From Corticium candelabrum (taxonomy: Eukaryota > Porifera > Homoscleromorpha > Homosclerophorida > Plakinidae), in contig NC_085094.1 of assembly GCF_963422355.1 (NCBI RefSeq), positions 2,236,649 to 2,300,648 of the forward strand: DNA of 64,000 nt, in the 5' to 3' direction. The notes beneath the pieces are model-generated. The model was not told the DNA's origin, did no database searches, and saw nothing but the letters and a program-made list of their open reading frames with translations. The translations under genes and the position numbers were made by a program. Shown in pieces: positions 26,571-37,649 of the stretch (its first letter is position 1; every line of letters starts with the position of its first letter).

Positions 26571-27398
26571 GTTCTTTGTCCATGCGACTGCGAAACAGAC
26601 TGGTAAAGTTCTCTATCTTAATTAATTGGTGTAGGAAGATTGTTGCATTGTATATCTAGACCACAAACTCAAGCCTCTAAGTGGGTTGGGTGGGTCGGAT
26701 GGTAGTATTGAGTACAGCCAAATGTTTGTGAGGTCGTAATGCGGTAAGGCTATAGCTACCGATTTTGTGCAAGTCTAAGTAGAACAAAAACATATCCGAA
26801 GTCTGTAGGGATCGGTTGCTCCTAGAGAGCGGCCATGTACGCGCGTAGCTCGATCCAGTTTCCAATTTGTCTATTCTACGGTTGCGAGCTGTTGCTTTTC
26901 GAAGTTTTACTGTTGCGGACTGACGGCTTGGAGAACAACGTAGTTGGCGGGCCAGAATTGTAGGTTCATGGGTCGTGTTTCAGTTTCGGCCCCATTGGGC
27001 GTGTCGTGGTATTTAAAGAATGTGTTGTCTTTGTTGCAGTACTACCCAAGGCCCGGATATCCGTGCTAAGAGTATAGTCGTCCGACGTGCGACCGTATTT
27101 TTATAAATGATTTGAGTTTGATCGTTCAAACTAGTAGCTAGACCGCTGATGTTTTTACAGTTCAGTTCATGGTGTTTTTGCTTTCAGTGTCATCTACACG
27201 TGCTCTCTTAATTAAACGCCGGTATATATTGATTTATTGATTTTAGACTGGCTAAAACTTCGAGTGTTAAAAATTATTTAGCGGTTTTAGCTTGCTCGGT
27301 TCAAGTATGGGAGAAATACGTTACTTTAGTTAATTAATAACCTATGTAGAAATTTGTAATGTTTAATTGATTTTTTCTAGCTCAAGTAGATTTGCACA

Positions 27399-27635
27399 AT
27401 GGCTGATGAAAAAGTGACATCTCAAGACTCTACTGATGAGGCTCGAAGTATATTTGGCGACGCTATGGTTACAGAACTTAGACCGCCTGATCACGTGACA
27501 TCAGAAGGCATAGCTACAACTTGATGAATTTACATAATAGAGATAATTTAATTTGATTTTTTATTTTATATTCAGTTGCTGCTAGTAGCACTAGTGAGAA
27601 AACTGTGGTTGCAGCTAAACCCATTTTGCCTACAG
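27399..27635 (+). pseudogene. Degenerate death-domain gene 5' exons (copy B)
   Basis: The ATG at 27,399 and the first codons (MADEKVTSQDSTDEARSIFG) match the exon at 965, but everything from the start of the death domain to its last helix is missing. A second small deletion removes the bases that form the GT donor in copy A (ATTCTGGTAGG). The linker exon 27,576-27,635 keeps its acceptor, GTGAGC donor and phase. Without the domain and donor this copy should not make the same product. Confidence 0.8.
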
Positions 27636-27752
27636 GTGAGCATTGATTTCATCGCCACTGCACTGCATGGCTATTGCACGTCTCCTTGAAAACAAAGTAT
27701 AGTGTGGATAAGTACGAATTTGAGGCCAATATTTTGCAGTGTACATTTCCTA

Positions 27753-27755
<3 letters not shown>

Positions 27756-27816
<61 letters not shown>
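27756..27816. repeat. (TA)n microsatellite
   Basis: About 30 TA units followed by GTGTGTGTAT; positional equivalent of the (GT)n tract at 1,553. Confidence 0.97.
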
Positions 27817-27826
<10 letters not shown>

Positions 27827-28590
27827 ATATTCTTAGATTAGTATAGACCTGGCTTGCAAGAAAACTTTGTAAAGACGTGTAGAAATTGTAATTCACAATG
27901 CAACTTGCTAGCCCAAGGCACGAATGCGCTAGGGTTACACGCATGCAGTAATGCCTCTGTATGGAGCAACTAGCCTCGGCCTCCCAGACCCGTGTAGCGC
28001 GGATTTGAATCGTCCTCCAAGAGTCTGGGATGGTACCGCGTTTTCTCAATATATTTCAGTTGATCTAAGGACCAGCATGAGTGTTCAGTTTTATAAATGC
28101 ATACCTTTCCAATTACGGCTGAAATCAACGAAGACATCTCATGGTAGTGATCTGCAATTAAAGAGTACTGTACACAAACGACGACTTGTAGTGCGCTCTT
28201 CACTCAAAAAACCTGTCGACGGCAGTAACGACACCTTAGAATCTAGCAGCAGAGCCTATCTTGCGAACCGATGCTTCGACGTCTACACTATCCAGCTGCA
28301 TGCTCAACGACTTCATAATCACGTCTACTAGACCAAGTCTCGCTGTGAATTCACGGCGAACGCGGCAAGTCACATCGAGTCCGCGACGAGTCACAGCGGA
28401 TGCGCGCATTGCGAATTTTCATCGCGAATTCGTGACTACGCGTGGCGACTCCAGAACTGCATGATAAGAGTATCGCTGCAACTGAGTCATTTAAATGCCA
28501 CAACGATCTGAGAGTCGAGGCCGTTTACCAACTCAACGTACTAGTCCGTGTCTGAAGCTACTCCAGATCAACCAGTGAATTGTAACCACT

Positions 28591-28680
28591 CCACGTGTGA
28601 AGCCGAATCCAGCTCCACGTGTGAAACCTTCCCCTGCTCTACGTGTGAAGATTAGTTCCACATGTGAAACCCACAACTGC
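28591..28680 (+). repeat. CCACGTGTGAA short tandem motif
   Basis: Four copies of C(C/T)AC(G/A)TGTGAA start at 28,591, 28,615, 28,639 and 28,658, with spacing near 24 bases; the first three contain CACGTG or ACGTG. The matching part of copy A (about 3,310-3,350) has only two recognisable copies. Confidence 0.7.
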
Positions 28681-28989
28681 TAAAAGCATGAACACACCTA
28701 ACATGCATTTGGAAACACATGCGTCAAGCTGTAGGTAATTTTCTCTGAGGTTAGCAGATGCATGTGCCAGGAGATCAACATGCCCCTCAAGTCTTTCTGG
28801 CAAATGCGCATTCACTTACCCATCACAAGCGCGTCGAGGAGATTCTATCACTGAACGGTGTGAAATTCCAGCTAGTTCTAGATGTTCGCTTTACAAACAG
28901 ACGTCCGAAGAACTCGAAAAGTGGAATGAAGCAATACCCAGTAGCAAAAGGTAACTCTTCTTACAGCTAACGAGATCCCAGGAAGCGGA

Positions 28990-30690
28990 TGGGCAGCAAA
29001 TGGAATCACACGATTTCAACTCCACATTGCACGTACGATGCCAACCAATCCACGGCGGCTCTTAATTATGTCCCACTCCCAAAACAAGTGCAAAACAAGA
29101 AGGCAGCCTATCGTCAATGTCAACACGACTGCATGTCTGCGATGGGCTCTGTGTTAGCAACTCTTTCCAGCCAAACGCGACCCCCAACGACCCACTAGAT
29201 ACCCGACAGCTAGACGATGGAGTATGTTGGGATGGTATTCAAGAACCAGCTCCCGTGAAACAGATCGATATCGTTGAGAAGCAAACCCCAGACTCACCGT
29301 AAACGTCTGGTACAAAGGTCATCCACTTAGATTATCCATGTCTGAGTCGATCATGCACCCATGAGAATCAACCTCCTCATTGGCAAAGGACTCAAGCAAC
29401 ACGTACTACCTTCAACAGCCTACTCAACAATCAATTAAAGCAGGGATACTCATCGTATGTTCTGCGAATGGTACCTACACGGAAACACGCGACAAGACCT
29501 CGAAAAACACAAATCTGGCGGCCGAGGTATTGGATATTGAGCTATCCGAGTAGAGATATACCTGAGGAAGGTAAAAACAAACTTACCTTTCAGAATTACA
29601 AGAACCAAGTCTAGGCAGACTTCAATTAATTGAGTCTGTCATCAACAAGATCGAAGGACGTACATGTGATCCCAGCAAAAGCAATACCCAGAAGACAGCA
29701 CATCACGAAGCTTAATTGTGATTTCTCTTACATCGTCGTACGGTGACGGACAATCTCAGCAGCCCGTCGTCTCCCGAGGACCCAATGATACTCAACACTT
29801 CCCAGAGTGTCGCGGCAAAAATTAAGAAGCCAAGATCAAAGATCAAACAAAAACCCATCGGGATGACGACACAAAAAGATTGGCTAGATCACATGAATGC
29901 AAAAGACTGGCACATCTGTGATTAAACCTCTGGTCTTAGACATCTATATAGAGATGCCATTAATTGTTTCGAATCGAACACGGGCAAACAAAAAGGAGCT
30001 GCACACAAGAAATTCTACTTCCAATCTCACATTCAATCGCAAACCCAAAAGTGAGGACACGGACATCTGCTACATCTGCAACAAGTCCCTCATCATGAAG
30101 GACTATCGGGATTGCGTCCGCGACTATTGTCACATAGCGAGACGATATCGAGGTGCAGCACAAAATGCTTGCAATCTCCAGCTCCGATTGTCGGCAACCA
30201 TCCCAGTGGTCTTCCACAATCTTTGTGGACACGACAGTCATCTATTGATGCAAGCCACTAAGCTGCAAGGCAACATGTGTCAGCTGCATTCCCAACAACA
30301 CGGAGAGGATATCCCATTCTCAGCTGCAATTCATCGACAGCGTTCAGTTCCTGTTAGGCTTGCTCGACAGATTGGTCAAAGTAGAGGATCTTACCACCAC
30401 ATGCACATAACCAAAGAATACGAACCAGACGACGCAAAGCGCAATCTACTCCTGAGAAAGAGTGTTTATCCGTAGGAGCACAGGGACGATTGTGCAATAT
30501 AATATTCCACGAACCCAAAATACCATCTCGAGATGCTTTCTAAAGAAAATTGAACGATGAAGATATCACCGATGGAGGTTACGACCACGCTCAGAAGGTA
30601 TGATCGACCTTTGGATGCACCGATATGAAGGCAACTTACGAACCTTTCTTAGTCATGCTTCTCGACACGACGAGTAAACATATACCAGAG
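28990..30690 (+). pseudogene. Polinton-like PolB, N-terminal and exonuclease part (P1)
   Basis: Pieces in changing frames: LPKQVQNKKAAYRQCQHD and ALNYVPLP (about 29,060-29,130); DTRQLDDGVCWDGIQEPAPV (29,200); FQNYKNQV preceding the first exonuclease acidic site; FSYIVVR (29,725). A long clear stretch at 29,950-30,475 has CYICNKSLI, a DYCHIARRYRGAAQNACNLQ block and IPVVFHNLCGHDSHLL, diagnostic of protein-primed DNA polymerases of Polintons. Sequence matching the start of the third exonuclease block appears near 30,540-30,640, then homology stops and the palm and thumb are missing. Protein priming would initiate replication at the element ends; this copy cannot. Confidence 0.78.
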
Positions 30691-30789
30691 ATGTATCGTT
30701 GTGGCATTGAGACGTTTCATCTACCTCATTAACTAGTTATTGTCACTACAATAACTAGTTACGGTCACTATGTAACTCTATAATATAGT

Positions 30790-31195
30790 ATGGCATTCGC
30801 ACAAGTCAAAAGCGTGCAAGATCGTAAAGCGTTCATCGAGAAATTTCTCAAGAATAAGGAGATTCTCGAGAAGCGCATCATTGCCGAAAAAATCGGCAAA
30901 AGTGTTTTCAGGAAGATGTGGCTTAACCCTTGCAACGAACCAGCAAAGCAGAGTTGGACAGACAGCAAGACAAATTGATAAAATAAATTGCAAGAGGGTC
31001 AAAGGCTCTGCCAACAGCGCAGCCGGCGTCGTCAATGCTATCGCAAATCTACAACCTCTCGCAGCCATCGCGGGTGCTCCAGCGTTACCAGAGACCTTGC
31101 CAGAAGCATTGGAAGCGCAAGAGGCAGGCGCTATGTCATCGCTCGATATAGATGCAGGACTAGAACCATGCAGAGGTGTTGGAAAACTATAGACT
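30790..31195 (+). pseudogene. Small conserved Polinton-like gene 1 (P1)
   Basis: Starts at ATG 30,790 (FAQVKSVQDRKAFIEKFL), charged and helical, then continues in a shifted frame with an alanine-rich tail (NAIANLQPLAAIAGAPALPE, EALEAQEAG). The same two-part gene occurs at 42,850-43,260. Function unknown; retained in both copies, so probably a genuine element gene. Confidence 0.6.
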
Positions 31196-31261
31196 TCCAT
31201 TACCCTCCGACACAGCTGAAAGTGGACCTATCCCAAATTGATGCGTTACAGCAGTATGTAT

Positions 31262-31918
31262 GCTAGCGGAAAATTACAATCACTTGGTCCTAGTAAGAGG
31301 TAAAACGACAGAAAGAGAAGCCTGTATTGAAAGGACTTTTAAGACCTTACAAACTTACAACAGAACTTTAAAGGGTATAAAGACCATTCTTCTAAAATAG
31401 TCCCCACTCTCACCAAGAGGAAAGGGAAGAAAGCCACCGATACAGCCAAAGGGGTAAAGGACACACCAAAGCAACCCTTCAAACTCACATCCGAATCCAC
31501 CTATGGTGATCTGTACATCGATGGCATGCAACTGACAAATATAACACTCGAAGCCTACGAAGATGGCAAGAAAGGTATGTCGAGAATGCTAGACACAGAC
31601 CTGTTGGAGTTGTTGACCAAACGATTCAAAACAAACAAGAAGTACAGTGGTAGAGCCCTAAAATCCTGGAACAAACTCGTCGAACTGTCTGAACTTCCCG
31701 TCAACAAACGATCCAAGAAGTATCAGGTACCCAAAATGAAATATTACAAGTCTCTAAACGAACTCTGTCGTCACTTGAAAGTTCTCATGACCAGCAAAGA
31801 TACCGGTAACGAGAGCACTGCTCTGGACAATGAGATCGTCGAGATCATAGATAGGTTATTGAAAGATGGCCTTATCACCGAGGAAGACTACAGGAAGATT
31901 CACGATTATGTAGAGTAG
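31262..31918 (+). pseudogene. Conserved Polinton-like gene 2 (P1)
   Basis: The first third (about 31,262-31,500) lies in shifted frames; the rest is open from 31,526 to the stop at 31,916. Landmarks: a glycine-poor beta-like block STYGDLYIDGMQLTNITLE, then LLELLTKRFKTNKKYSGRA, and a C-terminal helix LDNEIVEIIDRLLKDGLI. It resembles an uncharacterised protein family that accompanies capsid genes in invertebrate Polinton-like elements; role unknown. Copy P2 keeps the upstream part open (43,311-43,694) but has a stop in the middle. Confidence 0.65.
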
Positions 31919-32149
31919 TAGTATAGACATGGGTCATAAGCACAATCGAAACGAGGTATAGGAGAACCTGTCAGCTCTATGATGAGCTTGAAATACATAT
32001 GGATGCTTATGGAATTAACATTTGTTTAGAAAGAGTGTACACAAGCTGAGTACTTGGATATATGTAAGCATATTCACAAACGAGATAAATTGTTATCTCC
32101 ATGGGTGAAAAGGTTCTAGCATAAATTAGACTGCGATCGTGCGAGAGGT

Positions 32150-32769
32150 TAGAGTTCTGATTTTACCGTAATAAACATACACCTCTTCACCTCGACAAAG
32201 GCGTCGATTATAAATTGGCGTTGATCTTCAGCGATATGTGGTACTTGTGGTATAATATCACGACAGACAACAATTTGGCTGAGATATTACAACGGTACAA
32301 AGTGGGTTGGCGTTTCTGCACCACCGACGTGAACTTAGAAATTGAACGGTTACTAAGAAAGAACGATGAACGATGACGATGAAGACGGTATTACCATACA
32401 ACCCAATTACAGTACCTTGAAGTTGTGAAGAATCCTTGCTGATGACTACAAAATGGATTTCACAGTCAAGAACGGGTTGAGAGGTACTTGGGTGGGATTC
32501 GATAAATAGCGCTTGGGAGATGGGAAAGTGTGCGATAGCGCAAGACAAGTCAACATCACCAATATCCACTCGGTATTGATACGATGCGTTCTCATATCCT
32601 CTAGCTACTTGAACGTTAGCAAGAGTGATGTCATCTAAAGCTTCTCTCCCGACGAACCACGAGGATCACTACTCTCTATCAAACCAAATGAATTGACCTA
32701 TATTCGCATGTGCAAAACACAGGAAATCTCCAGCATCACCATGCCTGTCACAGATTAGGATGAAAGACC

Positions 32770-32774
<5 letters not shown>
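32150..32774 (+). pseudogene. Minor-capsid-like gene (P1)
   Basis: Interrupted version of the gene better preserved at 44,195-44,828. The diagnostic segment is PLHLDKGVDYKLALIFSDMW followed by YNITTDNNLAEILQRYKVGW. The C-terminal end before the TA repeat is alike in both copies. Pattern and position next to the core and MCP genes fit a penton or minor capsid protein of Polinton-like elements; this is inference. Confidence 0.55.

Positions 32775-32840
<66 letters not shown>
32775..32840. repeat. (AT)n microsatellite inside P1
   Basis: 33 units beginning at ATCGATATAT, the same point at which P2 has (AT)n (44,824-44,878). Confidence 0.97.
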
Positions 32841-32847
<7 letters not shown>

Positions 32848-33430
32848 CGATGCTGTACAAGCGCAATCAATTGTATCGTTAGAAGATCATTGGTGAATCT
32901 TTCTTGGGTAATCTGTGGGATGCTGCCAAAGGTCTCGTGAAAAACGATTTAGATAGTCGTGGACAATGACAAATCTTTACTCATCTCGGGGCCAAAAAGG
33001 TTGTGATCGCAGGCAAAGATCTAGTGTCCAAGGGTAAAGACTTGGCGATCGGCAAGGGAGGGAGTTAGTGACTAAGGGTAAAGACTTGGCGATCAGCAAA
33101 GGAAAGGAGTTGGCGATCGGCAAGGGAAAGGAGTTGACAGAGAGCTGTCGACAAGGCAATCACCAAGGCTACATCAGCCGCTGAAAAAGTCTTGTAACCC
33201 ACCAGCGAGAAAGTGGAGCAAATTGCCCGTAGCCCCGTCTCTGGAACAGTATGAAAATGTGAAATTGTTGACCTTCAATCTACAGGTCAAGAAAGTCTTG
33301 CACGAGCGCGCCAAGCAACTGGTTGACGACCAGTCTCGTGCTATCTTGAGCAACGTTATTGCGCGTATTGGCAAGAGGCGGAAGACCGTGGTGGGTAATT
33401 GTGTCAAACGATTGAGGCGAATTTTTATGT
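32848..33430 (+). pseudogene. Polinton-like basic core protein with expanded repeats (P1)
   Basis: Most complete copy of the lysine-rich gene. The start is followed by FLGNLWDAAKGLVKNDLDSR, then about five tandem copies of an 18-24-nt unit encoding GK-(D/E)-L-A-I-like repeats (33,010-33,135; only about three in P0). KAITKATSAA and a C-terminus with KKVLHERAKQLVDDQSRAIL and GKRRKTVVGNCVKRLRRIF follow. Stops near 32,881 and in the repeat region break it. Net charge suggests nucleic-acid binding inside the particle. Confidence 0.6.
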
Positions 33431-33445
33431 AATCTATAGTAAAGT

Positions 33446-34500
33446 GATGGAAACGACCAAGATCGTATCACCTTACTTTCAAGTGTTTGAGAGTTCCATC
33501 GAGGACGAATAGATCACCAAGTTTGAATGCATCTTCACAGCGATGCCAGTAATATGCATGGACAAGGATGGAGAACACAAAATAGAGCCTCGAGATCTGG
33601 ACGAATATTTGGCTCCTCGTAAAGCGCTGCTCGAAGTCAGAGGCAAAAAGCCTGTCAATAAGACGAACGGAAGCTCTTAACCAGCCAATAATGTCATCAC
33701 AGACTCGTCAACAACGGTTGGTCGCTCTTTCGATTTATCCAATACCAAATCGACAGTCACATCGTCGAACACATCAATCAGTACTTACCACAAGCCAGCA
33801 CGATCACGAACTTGGTACAATTCTCGGACGGATACGGTAGAAGCACGGCGACCAACATGTTGTGGTATCGCGGCACTGCTACCGGAGGCGTCGAGGTTAA
33901 AGAGCTCGGTGTGACAGGAGCCGCTGTACTAGCGACAGGCACCGTGGATGATGCCACAGCAGTAAATGTAGCTAACATTCGAGCTCTAGACTTTGGAAAT
34001 ATACTCAAATTTCAAGTACAATTTGAAATTCGCAGCCGCCAGTTGATCACGACCGGCAACGAAACTGTCACCATGTTACTACCCTTGAATACCGTCTTGG
34101 GATCTCATCGCGAAAACGACACGGTGATGTTGGGAGTGAAACACACTTACGACGATAGAAGAAATTCAACCGCAAATTACCTCCATAGTTCTACCAATGT
34201 CGCCGACGATAAATTCAAGATCGAACATTTGACCGTTTGAATGCCCAAGGTTTGACCGTCATTGCGCGTGCAAGCGGAATTGAAAGCTTTGCTCGTATCA
34301 GGTGCGCGACGTAGTCTCTACTTGAACAGATAAAAGTCTATAAAAATCAGTTCGAAGCCGCCGAATTGAGTTCTATGTGGAGAGTCACCAGCGTTCCCAG
34401 CGAGCAACTCCCTCCGCACATTTTTGTAGCATTCGTAGCTCCCAAACGGGATGGGAAACAGGATAAGAACAATCAAGTCTAGTCTTCGACTATACCTCTC
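33446..34500 (+). pseudogene. Polinton-like major capsid protein remnant (P1)
   Basis: Begins METTKIVSPYFQVFESS and can be followed through FIQYQIDSHIVEHINQYLPQ, TNMLWYRGTATGGVEVKE, the best-preserved frame 33,812-34,240 (IRSRQLITTGNETVTMLLPL, HRENDTVMLGVKHTYDD) and PSEQLPPHIF near 34,420. About 350 residues would be expected from the three copies together. Stops at 33,510 and 34,240 and frame changes near 33,680 and 34,165 inactivate it. Jelly-roll capsid identity is from the conserved block pattern. Confidence 0.7.
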
Positions 34501-34507
34501 AGCCATG

Positions 34508-34511
<4 letters not shown>

Positions 34512-34563
<52 letters not shown>
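34512..34563. repeat. (AT)n microsatellite
   Basis: About 26 units at the right edge of P1. Confidence 0.97.
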
Positions 34564-34567
<4 letters not shown>

Positions 34568-34818
34568 CGCAGTGCATATATTTTTAAAAACTAACCCAAA
34601 ACCAACCCAAACTCTCCACTCTACAAAAAGTCTAGAACGTCATCAGAGCAATCTACAGACAATCTCTCTAGAATTATCTTTGCATTATATAACCAGAGTT
34701 TAATTAATAGAAAGCCGTTGGTGGAAATAAGACGTGGCCTGTCTCATTGTGAGATGACTGTGGAATGTTGTTCTTCTGCAGATTGATTTTAAAATCTGGA
34801 GACTAGACGGCGACCACA

Positions 34819-34820
<2 letters not shown>

Positions 34821-34914
<94 letters not shown>

Positions 34915-34917
34915 TAT
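34821..34917. repeat. Compound (CA)n(TA)n microsatellite
   Basis: (CA)30 passing directly into (TA)n with a GTATA interruption. Confidence 0.97.
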
Positions 34918-35132
34918 GATGTGCTTTTAAGGTGTATAAAGGGCAAAAAGCATTATTTTGCCGGTATTTGAGAACTACTGACTATACTACGGTGGCGCCG
35001 GAATCGCAGCCGAAAACTGCGTTCTGGTTCATCACGCAGTTCCCGCTGTTCGAGTTTAATTAACGTTAATTTGTCGCGGTCTCTTTTCACGTTTGCGACA
35101 AATATAAGTAAGAGCACCAATGTCACACGTCG

Positions 35133-35621
35133 TTAAATATAATCACACAGTCGCAGTCTTGAGAAAAGTTCTTGTGCGTCTTCAATGGCGTACAGTTCAG
35201 GCAAGCCCGCCATCAACCTTTTTATCCGGACCTCTATTGAAATACCCGTCTTGAATTCCGGAAAATTCCATAGCAGAACAGCATAAAATAATTTCTGAAT
35301 TTGTTGTGTCGATGGTTTTTGTTGCATTCGTTCTATTGACATTGCAGCACGTCTGTTGCCGCCAGACATTTTCAACACGTCACTATCCGGAAATGAGAGA
35401 CCAATAGATGTAGCAAATGAGTATGTAACAACCGACGCTGCTGTGGCTGCTGCCGATAGTTCCAACTGTCGTACTGAAACAGTAGGTGACTCGCTTGTAG
35501 CAGGCGAACCAGTCCGCCATCCAAGAGCAGAACCAGCGTATGCAACTCCCTCATCAGGACCAGTTGCGACGAACATTGATGGGCGAGGAGCAATAAACAT
35601 TACTGGCGGAATTGTCAACAT
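35133..35621 (-). CDS. Uncharacterised ORF, open on both strands
   Basis: 162 codons are open on the minus strand. An Ala/Ser/Thr-rich first part is followed, from MSGGNRRAAMSIERMQQKPS, by helical sequence (QIQKLFYAVLLWNF, IEVRIKRLMAGLPELYAIED). On the plus strand 35,311-35,676 is also open and reads like a polar tail (AINITGGIVNIQGNVNVG) after a good TTGACATTGCAG acceptor. I cannot decide which strand is coded. No family recognised; the helical part could be a death-fold-like domain. Confidence 0.3.
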   Translation of the reverse strand: MLTIPPVMFIAPRPSMFVATGPDEGVAYAGSALGWRTGSPATSESPTVSVRQLELSAAATAASVVTYSFATSIGLSFPDSDVLKMSGGNRRAAMSIERMQQKPSTQQIQKLFYAVLLWNFPEFKTGISIEVRIKRLMAGLPELYAIEDAQELFSRLRLCDYI

Positions 35622-35679
35622 TCAAGGAAACGTCAACGTTGGTGTTAGCACCACAAATTCAAGTAAACATTCTTAATTT

Positions 35680-37535
35680 TCCCATGGCTCGATCCATAGC
35701 CGCCATTTCATTTTGTTTTTATTTTAATAATTATTAATTTTTAAATTCTTATTTGTCTGAATGTGTGTGTGTGCGTGCGTGCGCGCGCGTGTGTGTTTAG
35801 CGTCGGACAGGAATGTAATGGTTTGGCTGTGCCCTAACAGGTAGTTTTGTAGTAGTGTCAACTGCTAAGAATGTACTATGGGATAACAATTTATCTCTCA
35901 AATAACGCTGAATATTTCAGATAACTGGTCGATGTTAACTCTCCTGGTGTGCAAACAGGTGCCCCTGGGCATCCGAAGCTGCTCATGCACACTCATAGTG
36001 AGTCATACATGTACACTGAACAACAATTTCACATACCCGCAACTTTAACTGCACTCTATAAGGTAATAATAAGAAAGCTGATTTACCGTATAAGGTTACT
36101 AACTTAACATTACACCTTGTTGCTCATGCGCATGATTGTTTACAGTGCATACTTGTTCACGAGGGCATCCGAGGCACGCCGGGTTTGGCTAACAGACGCA
36201 TTTGGATAACTGGCATTCAGATAACTGACATGCGACAGTACTGAGATACCAAGACAGCAGTTTTCAGTGTTCACCAACACACAAACAAGCACTGTATGTG
36301 CGTTGATTCAGTCAACACTATCTCTAAGTAAGGGCAATGGCATTTTTCCACGCTAAACCAAAATGAATCGCGATTGTGGTGATTGTAATCCAATCGAGAT
36401 AGCGAGCGACCACACTGCACTTTAAAAATGATACCTCCACCTCTGTTTTGCTAGCACGTGACTAATGACTGATGTGTACGTGTGGTGTGGGTTCTTTGTT
36501 TGTGGAAAGCGTTAATACAGCAATGAAAAGTGAGTGAGAACAGACATGTTTGAGGAGAGTTAGATGTTCCGACTACACTAGCGTAGCATATGTGAAAGTA
36601 GCGCCCACTATTTAATTTTAATTGGATTCAACCAATCGTAATCCGATGTGGATTGAATACACCTCTCGATGTGAATTGGATTTATCGCGATCGGATCGCA
36701 ATCCAGTGGCCAGTGTGGACAGGGTTTTAAGACTAAATTTTGATAATTTCTGGAAAATTTATACTCAATAAAAAATGGTGTAGCGATACTAATAAATGCA
36801 AGTAAATCCATGTCCATCGTTAGTCTCGCGCAGCTAGCTCCTCCTCCTTTTTATCTTCTAAGTCAAAAAGGGGGAGAGGCTGGCTGCACGAGACTAGTCC
36901 AATCGTTGAGCTCAATCGGCTGATCAGTGCAGTGTACTTTTTATATAATCTGAATGAATCATTCTACTGATAATGTACTGGTCAAGTTGATTGGCTGTCA
37001 GATAGAACAAAGCTGTGCATACATTGCGTATTTCTCTTGATATCAAGGAGGCATTTGAGATATGGTTTTGTTAGTATGCCACGTGGTAGTAGGTCTTTCT
37101 TAATACGTGGATGTCATTGCTGCAGCATAGATTATTAGCATGATGACCACTTGCGGTTCAGGGACTTGTGCTGAGGCTCCTGCTCATTCCATTACAACAA
37201 AGAAAGGACTCACCAGGTGTCATCATGCACATGTGGGTTCAGTTGATGTTGTACTGATGATACAAGCCTTCGTACCTCTGCATTAGGAGAACTCTCTAAT
37301 TAAAAATATCAAACTATTTCATCTCTTATAATGATATGAACTATCCTAAACAAAGGTTATGGTCACTCGAAGTGTGTGAATTGGTTTATGATCAGTGATG
37401 GCCCATGAAATTGTAATGGTCAAATACCTGTCAGTTGTCATTAAGTTGTCAGAAACCTCCAGCTCAAGCATTAGTCAGCAATTTACCATCATGGGTCTGA
37501 TCACGAGGCATGTATTCATTCTTTAATTAGGCAAC
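35680..37535. other. Intergenic, no gene recognised
   Basis: A short GT/GC tract lies at 35,764-35,798. A block rich in GATTG/CAATC words in both orientations (about 36,350-36,735) may be a decayed palindromic MITE, but no clean ends are visible. Confidence 0.4.
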
Positions 37536-37636
37536 TGTGACAACTCAATAATCTTGTTAACTCAAAAAACTCAGTCAATCAACTACCGGCAAAACCACAT
37601 GGCAAAATCACATGTCCCGTATAACCCAACTCCACA
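37536..37636 (-). repeat. Short LTR (low-coordinate side)
   Basis: 101 bases, direct partner of 40,777-40,902; shares ACTCAGTCAATCAACTACCG. Confidence 0.85.
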
Positions 37637-37649
37637 ACATCCTCCACGA

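Larger units (their letters stand above)
26592..28640 (+). repeat. Segmental duplication, copy B
   Basis: Same-orientation paralogue of 150-3350. It lacks the MITE of copy A and a segment equivalent to about 2,945-3,165, and has (TA)n in place of (GT)n. The right part leads directly into Polinton-like copy P1. Confidence 0.85.
28687..34510 (+). mobile_element. Polinton-like element, copy P1 (decayed)
   Basis: A run of same-strand gene remnants recurs in the same order at 40,903-46,020. In order: N-terminal and exonuclease parts of a protein-primed DNA polymerase B, a small basic gene, a second conserved gene, a minor-capsid-like gene, a lysine-rich core gene and a major-capsid gene. Left ends of the two copies align from GAACACACC; no terminal inverted repeats were recognised. 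The polymerase palm, integrase, packaging ATPase and protease are not seen. All genes carry stops or frame shifts. Classed as Polinton-like from polymerase and capsid patterns. Confidence 0.75.

Noticed and set aside
36350..36735. GATTG/CAATC-rich block as a MITE
   Set aside because: Many short inverted words, but no matching termini or target duplication could be defined.
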